Of a DNA stretch of 64,000 nt, positions 15,401 through 27,400 are shown piece by piece. This DNA comes from Sipunculus nudus (lineage: Eukaryota > Annelida > Sipuncula > Golfingiida > Sipunculidae), in the NCBI GenBank assembly GCA_026874595.1, contig CM049308.1:11931501-11995500 (forward strand), written 5' to 3'. The number at the start of each line of letters is the position of its first letter. Position 1 is the stretch's first letter. Position numbers and translations under genes: made by a program. The notes beneath the pieces were generated by a model. The model was not told where the DNA came from and did not search any database. It saw nothing but the letters and a program-made list of their open reading frames with translations.

Positions 15401-18400
15401 TACCTCTGATGATACTAATACTGACAGTTATGATGATGATGACAGCGATGATACAGAACTGTTACATGATAGTTATACTGATGGCACAGGTATTTTACCT
15501 GCAGACTGTCTACTGCTTCGACTCTTGCTGCGAGATGTCTTCCTCTTCCTCTTCTTCTTCTTGCTGCTGCTGCTGGGCGCTTTCTCTGCTATATCAGCTG
15601 CTGACCTGACATACTGGGCCATGCCATCTCTGTCATCTTTAACTATGCTTTCCTGTAGAATAAATGTCCAACCACATACATAACATTACTTCATGTATTG
15701 ATTCAATAACTATGATTCTTCATATGTTAACTTCCTTATTCCTGAGAAAAATAGTCATGTTATGTGCATTCAGTATGGCTCTACATCTGAAATCCCCAGA
15801 ATTGACCTCACCACCAGAGCCCTTATGCCCTGCCCTTTTGACCTAATTATTATAATGAGCCCCCAAAACGCTCCTACACAAAAGGTCTTCATTGCGATTG
15901 CTGTTTACAGGACAATAATGAGGTCACAAAGGTTGACAATGTAGACATCACATTGACTGATGTCTAAACTGGAATCGCTGCACTGATGAATATATCGCAG
16001 TCATTTTGAACTTTCTTGCATTATTATGGATTATTTGTCTCATACGAATTACATGCCATGCAGGTAACACATTATTATTCGGTAGACGGAGGAATGGATC
16101 CTGCAACCTTTGGCCTAGAACTTTTGATGCTATCCCCTTTGTATAAAAAAATATATCCCAGAAAAAAATGGAGACATGGGAACTGGTACAGACTACACGT
16201 GTTTTGATTGGGAGAGGTCTCCCAAATTATGCAAATTTTATTATTGTCATGTGACTGACGACAGTAATATCAGCGAACTGATTGGCTGCACGCAACAGTT
16301 ATTCTCATGATAATTTATTATGAATATGCTATAAAGTTCATGGTGAGGCCAATTGTACATGAACAGCATACATTAAGAGGAGCTGAAAAAGCATTGTTTT
16401 CATGTAAAATTCTTGGCAATATTGGGTATTTTGTTGAGGGGCAAACATGACATCACTGCCAGAAGGTAAAGCCTGCTACATTATGTAATTATGGTGTAAA
16501 ATTTTATGTTCGTGTGGCTGTGGTTTGAGCATTAGACTGGGACAAACCTGATCTGATTGCCAGTAGAACAAAAGGTGTGGACACTGACAGGCTGGGAAAG
16601 TAGGGGGGGAGGGGCTGGCAGATGGGTGGGGGAGGGGTTTGGAATGGGAGTTGTTCTTGAGGCTGTCAGAGCCGACTTCTGGACTAGTTACAGATGAAAC
16701 TTTGACAAATTGATACTTTGACAAATGGATGTTTTGTACATACCTTACCCATGCCTGCTCGTGGCGTTACCATGGTAGTTTGTTTCCCCTGGTCGAGCCA
16801 CAGCTGGATGTGCTCCACAAGGTCAGCAAGGTCACGGTATTCAGCAGCTTTTTTCTTCAGCAGGTCAAGCAGTCCATCCTGGTGTGATGGAAAAATTTAC
16901 AACATGAACTTAATGCCAGTGGATATGTGATCTTTAATGGCTAATAGAGGCTTTCAATAACTAGGACCCTTTTCACATGACAAATTTACATGAAAAGGAT
17001 ATACCCAATTGGAAATCCAGAGAATAATGAGACTGGGTTTTTAATTAAAAACTCAACCCATTAAGCAAAAAGCAAGTTTCCAAGACCATGTAATGTACAT
17101 CTGGGTATCATAGTTAACAAACATCTGCATGTCCAGCCCTTATTAATTCATCATTTTACCACAGAGTGAACACTCTGAATCTGGTTTTGATCCAGATTCA
17201 AATTTGCTGCTTGAAAGGAAAGACCAATGTCAGGCTAGAATTAGAGAGTCATGAATTGTTGGTTAACAATATTCTAACTATTATGTTACATTTCTGGAAA
17301 CCATGAAATCATTGAAACATAGACTTCTCTGTCATTATGAATTTCCTTTTTATTAACATATCATACATAAAAAGTAAGACATATCACTGGCAGGGCCGTA
17401 AGCTTGCAGCATTCACAGTTTCAGAGATAATTTTGACTGTCTGACATCAATGCTGTCATATAACTGTTAGTTATTTTTTTAGTTATATCTCTTGCAAGGA
17501 TTTTCCACAACAGCACAACCATTATGAAACCCTGCACCCCAACCTCTGGGACTGAGAATACAAATTAGTTATATAATGGCAAGATATGGCAGGTGATGGA
17601 CAGAAGTCAGTGGTTGTCATGGTAACTTACATGGTCCCATGATTTATCCATCAGCTGGACCAGCCTCTCTCTGTCCTTGATTCCTACGAGTTTTTTCATG
17701 GCAGTCGCTGCCTCATGCCTGACAGCCATCTGGAAGAAACAAAACATTGTTTGTTATTGCCATTTGATCACTGGAAGTTTCATCCCAATGCCCACTACTG
17801 AGCAATTATGGGGAATCACCTATGGAGTGTATGACCCACGAAAAATTAGGTCAAGATAAAAAATTAATATCTGCGACCCATGTTATCTAATATTGAGCCA
17901 AACGGTCTTTTATTTAAATTAGCCATATTTTACCTGTAGCGCAAAGACAGGAAGAAGAATGAAAATGAAGATAAAAATTTGTAACGAATAGTTTCGCACT
18001 TTGGGAGACCAAAGAAAATTCACCCACATGAAATTTTGACCAAATTATTAATTTTATGAAAATAAAAACATCAATCCTTATAAGTCTAACCTCCAAACGG
18101 GGGAGGCTTAATTATGTACTTATCATGCAGTGGAAGATTATGGAAAACAAGTGGTGTTCAACTACTGGGAATGGGGGTTACTTTTTCTGTATACATTTTT
18201 CATCACTAGAGTTAATCTATTTTAGATCTATGGGAATGCATTAACCCAGCTATGCAAATCCCTTTTGTCTGACAATGAAGTCTTCTAAACATAGTAAAAC
18301 AATGAAAATATTAAACAAAAAGTTAAAGTTTAAAGCATCCATGGTTACCATCTGATCTACTGATGAGAGTATTATCAAAGTACTTGTTCTTCATATTTTA

Positions 18401-21400
18401 CTGGCACAAATAGACAAGTTCAAGGAATACTGCAGCACTTAAAAAAATTCAAGAATAACTTTTATCCTTTCAAATCTGTTTAGACCACTTAAATTGTTCA
18501 TTTTAAGAAGATGTTATGTGTAAAAGGAAGAATTTATAGCTGTAATTATATGAATCTACATACTTCATTCTACAGTTTACACAATGACTTAAATATATCT
18601 TAATTCTTTTTTCATTTTTTCCCTTGTACTTTGCTATTTTTTCATGATATTGAAGAACTTAAGCGCTGCATAAAAACCCTTCAGACTTTTGTTCACTCAG
18701 AATTGTACTCCATACCTCAGGACTCGCCAGCAGTGGTACAATGCTCTGAATGACACTCTTCTTAGTAAGGTCAAGGTCACCGAGTGTCTTTATGACATTG
18801 ACCCTGATGGCCACGAGCTGATGGTTGAGTTGACTAGACAGTTTGGTGACTAACTGGTCCAGAAGGGGCTTTGGGTAGCCAAACTGACTAAAAAAAGAAG
18901 AGGAAACTATGTATAAATGACATTAAAAGAATCATTTAGCAGAGTTTATACATTTTATAATTTTTCATTATCTTTAAATTTTAAGGACAAAAAATGCGAC
19001 CACTTTTTTAGGTTTTAAAGGAAAAATAAACATGTTAACAGAGTTCATACATTTTTTAATTTTTCATTTTATTTAAATTTTAAGGACATAAATGCATAAA
19101 ATGCAACTGCTTTTTAAAGTTTTAAAGGCAAAATTATAACCTGTAAAGTAAAATGTTCAATGACTAGTTATCAAACATTAAAATATTTTTTGTTCAAGCT
19201 GAACTTACCTGTTATACTAACTTTTCTGGACAACCTGAGCCCAAGTTCTCTTGCCAATTTGAAATTATCATAACACTTTACATGAAACTACTTGTCTGAC
19301 ATGAGTCTTAAGAAGACTAAATAAAGCAAAAACATGGTACATAAGTGGGTGTTTCCTTTCACAGACAAGTGTCTCTTTTCATGACTTATTTTCCTACTTA
19401 CAGTCATTCCAGGATCCAATATATTATTATTCACATCCAATATAAGGTAGGAAACAATAAATGATAGAGAATTCTTTTCCATTCATATTTCTATTAAATT
19501 ATAAATCTGTATAACTTTTTCTGCATTCACAAAGATTACAGCGCTGGCCTCAAATCTTGTTTCTTTATGTCTGTGAAAATAGTTAAGTAAGGCTGAGTGG
19601 TGGCTGGAATAATACCAAACACATGTACTCTTACTTTTGAATTGCCACAATGTATTCACAGATCTTCATATGGGTTGCCACACTGACATTATCCAGTAGA
19701 CTGACAAAGGTTTTGGCGATGTCTGGAATCTTTGGCGGGATCAGGCCTGGCATCCAGCATTCTGATACGATCTTCTGGAGCAATCCAGGTGGAGGAGGTC
19801 TCTTCTTCTTCAAATATGAAATATAATTTGGTAAAAAATTAGTAACAAATCTATTATCTGTGTAATCAAGTTACTTTAATCCAACAACATTTGACAGACC
19901 AAGCAGAAAAACACAATAAGCAGTGGTATGGGCTGTCAAGGGGGTTCAAGGCCATTCTTCTTGTACTTGTTCAAAAAGAAAATTATGCAGAAACTGCATT
20001 TAAAGATTTATAGATTTTTCAATTATAGATAATAGATAATATTTCTTGAAAAAGAAAAGAATATTAACGTGCAGCAAAAATTTCATTTGAAAAATATTTT
20101 ACAGGTTATGAATAATTAAAACAAGAATTAAAGAAAAATAGAAGAGACCTTTTTGTTTTTGTTGAATATCTTTGACAGCTCATTCAGTCTGGCCATGTCT
20201 TCTTCATTTGATTCAAACTCCACATGCAGGTCCTTGTGTGCTCCTGAAAAAAAGTAAATGAGTGACACTCTGCTATCTCCTCCAGAATATTAAAAGAGTG
20301 CAATTATATAATCTATATAAACTTAAAACCTGAACCAGTCCAGTGGTTGAGTTGCCTTAGTGTGACTGAGCCCATACACTAGGAAGTATGGGTCTGGATC
20401 ATGAATGTGTCAGTGGCCTGTGTTGGGCCCATTTCTGACTTTTATCCAGAGTTTTAAAATTAATGGAGATATATAAACTTATATAGCATTTCTGGTGTCA
20501 GCTTTGCCCCCAGCCTTAACATGGACTTGGGACTTGGGTGGTGGTGTCACGAGGTGACTGGGGGGGGGGGGGGGAGGGGAGGGGGGGAGGGGCAGGTTGT
20601 ACATGTGTGATTGGCATGGCTGGTCTCTCCTGGAAGAATAGGTGGCATGCTGGCAAAAGTCATGGTGCTTTGAGAAAATATTGCAAATTAACTTTAACAT
20701 TTTAACAGTAATCTGCTGAATTAAAAGAATAGAAAATGTGTGATATATTATTTGACCTTTGTCTTTGCGGAGAATTCCTCGTACTTCCTCTTGACTGGAC
20801 TCTTCAGTAGAATCTTGAAAGATAAGTGAATCCCCATCTTCTGATATGGACACTGGCTTTGGTAGCTGAAAATCAAAGTCAAGGTTATATAAGGTCAAGG
20901 TCACCAAAGGTCAAGGTCATTGTACACTGGTTACTCATATGAGATCTATATAAAATCATGTATTTGGATTAAAGAAGTAAATATCAGTCAAATGCTTTCA
21001 CAACTAAGAGAGTACAAGGTACATATACCACCATGAACCATGAAAGATGTGCTGGTTAATCTATACCTGTTAAGAACCGGACCTCCTACATTGCTACAAT
21101 ATGTGATAATCCTACTGTGGAAGCTCCCTGCCCCTTGATGCTTTACTTGAAATCTGTTTGTCAGTAAACTTGGAGAAATCTTTAGATTTGTCATACAAAA
21201 AACTGTTTTCTGTCACTGAAGTGTTTGTAATATATATATGCTGATCCGTCCATCCAGACCATATTAGCAATAACATCAAAACATGCAGTCCCATGGATAA
21301 GTGTGCAATAAAACTTCAGCTTATGGTTATTCTGAAAAGCAGCAATATCTTATATTAAGGGCAGATTCACTGGTCACATTTGATTCCTGTACCAAGGCCA

Positions 21401-24400
21401 CTTGTCTAGTACTGCCATTTTCATACATGCAGTCTCAGTAGTGACTTTAACACATAAAATTTTCCTGCATTTCCTGATACTGTATTGAACAAGAATGGAA
21501 TACTGGAAGCAATCAACTTACATGATCCCTAAGGCTTTGAACAGCAGCTATGGATGTGTCTGATGGCTTATGATTAATAGCTCGTCGTATCACAGAGTTT
21601 GGCACATACCCTGAAAATAAAATCATGGAAATATGGAATACTGGGTCCTTCAGATTAGGGAATACACACCATGTATAAAAAGTCCTCAAAGGTTGACAGG
21701 GGGATCCTCCTGTAATGATAAAGAAAATTAAGTTTACACAAATATAGTGAGAATCAAAGAATGAATGCAAGTAGACCTTGTTTCATTGAAATTTGCAATG
21801 AGCAAACAGACTTAACCTAATTTCTTCATGAAAAACTGTAACCCTGATATGTTAATAATAAAAACATGAAAAAAATTCCTCAACCCTCCTTTTATGATTT
21901 TTCTGAATATAATTACAACAGGGTAAACTGTAGCTAAACTTATGAATATATTCATCCAAGTTGTCTACATTTGCACTGATGCCAATTCTGGGGTTATTGA
22001 TTAAGTTCAAGTGAAATTTCTTCTGGTGAGCTAATAAAACCTGTCATATGTAAGTTTCTGATTCAGAAATGAAGCCATTGAGAACAGATAATGAGAAGGC
22101 TAAGAACCCACGTAGAAAGCATGAGAACAGTTAACTCATGACATGACTACTGGTCTGATGGCTTGAAGGCTATAGGCCTATTGTTAGCACCAATACTGAA
22201 ATTATGAGATCATTCTTTGGGTTAATGACTATGTCTTCTGGGCCATTGCACTGATGACCTCTCACTGATGCTGTAACAGTCCAAGGTGATGAGGCTGTAG
22301 GCACTGAGACTGAGTTATGATACAGCTTACTGAGATTCAGTCCACTGGATTAATATCCATTACTTCCTGGCTACTGCACTAATGTACCTACCGTAGTCAC
22401 CTCTTACTGATACTCCATGGGTGATCAGCCTGCAGGCACTGAGACAGGTGTCATCAGGTTTAATGAGTGGATAAAACATGCCCGTGATGTAGATCAATAA
22501 GTTACCTGCTGTGCTAATCAGTCCTTAATATTTCAATGCAGTCCCTTATGAAATCGCAAAGTCTCATCTGAGGTATTTTTCATGAAGTATCCAGTGCCTG
22601 AATGGCTGCTAGAGTTTCTGATATCCTGTAGGGTAAAACCACCATAAACATAAAAAAATTTTTAAGGTAGCATCCATATAGTGTTTCTTATTTAAATTTA
22701 AGTCTGATTTATAATTTCAAACACAATTTTATTATTAAAATTAAAACAAGAAAAACAACATGGAAGATAAGGGAGCAAAATGAGGTCTAATGATAATGGC
22801 TTAATCTGGTTGGTTTAAAATTTCTTATGAATATTTTTTTTATGATAAAAAATGTCTGAGACAATTAGTTGAAAAATATACCATTGGGCGGAGCACTGTA
22901 TTGGGTTTAAAATAATTTACTATATGGATCTTACATTAAGTGAAAATGACTTATCAGATGAATTTTAATGGAGGACTTCCAGCTATAAGGATGTTACCTT
23001 GAAGTAATATGTTTCCAAGTGATAACCTGCTACATTGGTTAATCTATGTGTAGGTAACTAGGTATGCTGACTTCATATAACACATGTCAGATATATGTAT
23101 GAGCCAGCACACAAGCATATACACATATGCATGTTTACTATATATTCTTCATTGTGGTCAGGGACATTTAAAAACTAAATGTTTGCAATCACTGGGAGCC
23201 TGCCCCCTGAGGCAAAAAACTGAGTGATAATGATCGTCTATGGAGTGTATGACCTTGGGAATTAGGGCAAGGTCAAAAATAATATCAGCTGCAAATCTGT
23301 GAACAAGGACTAATATTGAGCCAAAATTTTAAGGTTTTGAAAATCAGCCATATTGGAGATCTAACTCAAACAGAAAACAGCAGAAGAAAAAAAATTTTTT
23401 TTGGACTTTTGAAAATTGGGTTTTGCACTCGGGGGTACCTTTATAGGTCCACCCACAAAATTTCCAATGGGGGGGGGGGGGGAATATATAGGCATCAGCC
23501 AGTGATGCAGCAAAACCAAATTAAAATTTATACTTAGGACATCATGCCAGACCTATTCCAGTTCCAACTGAGTCATAATAGCATGACAGGGATTAATGTT
23601 CATTACTTCTTGGCAACCGCATTAATGCTCATATTAACCTCTCCCACACATGCTGTGACAGTAAAAGGCTAATTAGGCTGACAGCACAGAGATGGATGCC
23701 ATCAGGTATAACGAGGGGAGTCAGAGATGTAAGAGATGTACATCATAAATCAATAAACAACCAGCAGTGTTAACAGTCATTAACATCTCATTCTGGAGTA
23801 GCCAACATCTGAATACACAGATTACTAAGCTAAGCCTGGGTCATCTGAAATACTCTCTGATTGAATAACTGCTTTGATTTTGAATTCCAAAGAGCATAAA
23901 ATTAACACCAATGAAATTTTAAATGTAACATCCAATACCAGATTTCCATACGTGAACAAGTTTAACAATTATAAATAGAAATAAATACCTTATTGTAAAG
24001 AAATAAGAAGAGAGAACCTGATCTTTATTATATACAGTGAAATCCTGCAAACATGACCACCTGCAGGACCAGTCAAAGTAGTCGTGTAAGTGGGTTGGTT
24101 ATGATAGCAGGAGGGTTTTATTATTTTATTAGTTTTAGACAATAAAAGTGATCAACTTAGAGGGTGTGGTCCTAATAGTGGAGGTGGTCATCATATCAGT
24201 ATGGTCATCATAGTGGGGATGGTCATCATAGTGGGGTGGTCATCATAGTGGGGTGGTCATCATAGTGGGGATGGTCATCATAGTGGGGATGGTCATCATA
24301 GTGGGGATGGTCATCAAAGTGGGGATGGTCGTCATAGTGGGGATGGTCATCATAGTGGGGGAGGTCATCATATTAAGGTGGTCGTCTGGCGAGGTTTCAC

Positions 24401-27400
24401 TGTACTTACCATCTGGTGCTACTGGGTAAAACATTCTTTTGGGTTTTTCTTTTGGTGGCTCCACTTTCCTCCCCGCTGTTCCTTTATTCTCCTCTTTTTG
24501 TTCATGGTTGACCTCTGGTTGGCCTTTTGTGACCTCATTTTGACTTTCCTTGTCCTCAGGCTGTGCTTGATTTGGCTGAGCTTTTTCATCTACAGAATGA
24601 AAGAAAATAAAGCCAAATGATCCAGTGTAACAGTTCCATGAAATCTATATATAACAATTTGAAAGGTGTACAAGGGTAGAGCAAATTTTATGTTTTAACT
24701 AGAAAAGCACTCAGAGAGCGCAAACCTCCGCTGTATGAATTTGCCAGAAATGCAGCATTTTTCCTTAAAAAAAGTTCCTGAATCTAGATAGTGATCCGGA
24801 TCCACCCCAAAATTTAATTGCTTGTTCTTTATATCATTGCTGAGCTATCCTGAAAATTTCGTTAAAAACTGTTAAATATCTTTTGAGTAATATTGCTGAC
24901 AGTCATACACATTCACAAACAGACAAAAAAATAACCTCCTTGGCAGAGATTATTATGTAATTTATGTCAACACTAAAATTTGCAGATATGAATTTGTAAT
25001 GTTCTGCTCAGGATGGACTAAAGCAGGTGGTTTATTTCCATGGTAAATCCATCATTTAGTAGCTGGAAATAAATATTTAAATCCTGTCCCTGTTTTCCAT
25101 AATTAAAGTTACATGTACTCTTTGATTTTTAAAATCTTAAGTTCTATGCATTTTATCAGTTAATCCATGGAGTCAATGCCAAATGTTCTGAGGCTCCAGT
25201 ATGCCTGACAGATGATGAGATAGGTGTAACCAAAAGGTGGTTCTGAACTTAGGTTTCAATTTCAAGACATTTTTAACACAAATTTTTCATCAGAACAAGT
25301 TCACTAATATGGTCTGTCAGAACAAAGCAGCTTAAGCCCCTTCCACATGGCAGCCAAATACATTTTTTCACTGTCTTTTGGCCAAGACTTTTGTACACCA
25401 TTTCTAATGCTAATAAAATATTCTGCTTTGTTTTATGTTATGTGAATGTGCTGAAATGGTTTAGACCCAGTTTTGAAGCAAAAACTGGATCAAAGTGCAA
25501 TCAAGAATGCAAGTGTTAGCACACTATTACATTGTTTCCTAATATGATATGCAAATACATTTTGGTGTTTGCATGTATGTGTTTAAACATCATTACATGA
25601 AACATTTTGGAACTGATTTATCTACATTACCCAAAACATTTTACAATTGTTTTATGTGTGGATGGAATTCATATCATTAACCTTGATCTGTGAGCTGCAT
25701 CCTAACTTTACATCAATGACTCCTGTGATGCGAGGTCTGAAACATGAAAAACAAAAAAAATGTACTGATTTATTTTTAATACATTCAATGTGTATATCAT
25801 TAAACTTTGTTAAAAAATGGTTCCATGGAAACCTTTATGCTTGACAAAATATATATTGTCTAAAATATAATTCTCAAGAATCTTGAAATGGATGTGAGAT
25901 AATATTGCTAAATTCTGAAATTCCAGGAAATCATCAATATTAACTCAGATATTTTAAAAACAGAATTAATACAGGAACAACTAGAATACGGGTAGTTGAC
26001 AAGCGACTACGTGTATCCGCCAAAATCATAGAAAGGACGGGTGAAGTGAGGCATTGATTGAGTGGCAAGGGGATATAGAGTTACATGTGTTAAATATTAG
26101 AATGGATCTCTGCCACATAAACATGATTGTAGGTGGCGCCACCTGTTATTTGAACGAGAAACTATCCAAGATAGATACACATGCAAAATTTCATGTGGAA
26201 AAGTCAAACCACTGCAGAGATATGAGTAATTTTATCCCACAGCAGACAAACAGATGGACGCTGTGCAAAAATGGCTGCAGGTGGCGCCACCATTTTTGTT
26301 CATGTTATAAAGCTATCCAAGGGCTACATTTTTTTTCCTGATTGGTCAAACGGTTCCCGAGATATGAGCTTGGATGTCTGCAGCATAAACGTGAATGTAG
26401 GTGGCGCCACCTGTCATAAAATCAAGAAAGCTATCTAGGATGTATACACATGCCGAATTTTAGGTGAATTAGTCAAACCACTGCAGAGATATGAGTGATT
26501 TTAACCCCAGGCAGATTAACAAATGGACACTGTGCAAACATGGTTGCAGGTGGCGCCACCTTTTGTTGTGTATGTTATAAAGCTATCCCAGGGCTATATT
26601 TGTGTAAAAAATTTTTCCGGATCGGTCAAACGGTTCCCGAGATATATGGATTTATGTGTGGAGTGTTAACGTGAATGTAGGTGGCGCCACCTGTCATAAA
26701 ATCAAGAAAGCTATCTAGGATGTATACACATGCCGAATTTTAGGTGAATTAGTCAAACCACTGCAGAGATATGAGTGATTTTAACCCCAGGCAGATGAAC
26801 AAATGGACACTGTGCAAACATGGTTGCAGGTGGCGCCACCTTTTGTTGTGTATGTAATAAAGCTATCCCAGGGCTACATTTGTGTAAAAAAATTTTCCGG
26901 ATCGGTCAAACGGTTCCCGAGATATATGGGATTATGTGTGGAGCGTTAACGTGAATGTAGGTGGCGCCACCTGTCACAAAATCGAGAAAGCTATCTAGGA
27001 TGTATATGCATGCCGAATTTTAGGTGAATTAGTCAAACCACTGCAGAGATATGAGTGATTTTAACCCCAGGCAGATGAACAGATGGACACTGTGCAAACA
27101 TGGTTGCAGGTGGCGCCACCTTTTGTTGTGTATGTTATAAAGCTATCCCAGGGCTACATTTGTGTAAATTTTTTTTCCGGATCGGTCAAACGGTTCCCGA
27201 GATATATGGGATTATGTGTGGAGCGTTAACGTGAATGTAGGTGGCGCCACCTGTCACAAAATTGAGAAAGCTATCTAGGATGTATATGCATGCCGAATTT
27301 TAGGTGAATTAGTCAAATCACTGCAGAGATATGAGTGATTTTAACCCCAGGCAGATGAACAGATGGACACTGTGCAAACATGGTTGCAGGTGGCGCCACC

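Noticed and set aside
24243-24464. Met/Thr/Pro repeat protein continuing the PVAPDG exon
   Set aside because: The MTIPTM repeat comes from reading through the donor into the MITE's minisatellite; splicing at 24410 joins in phase to GYVPNSV.
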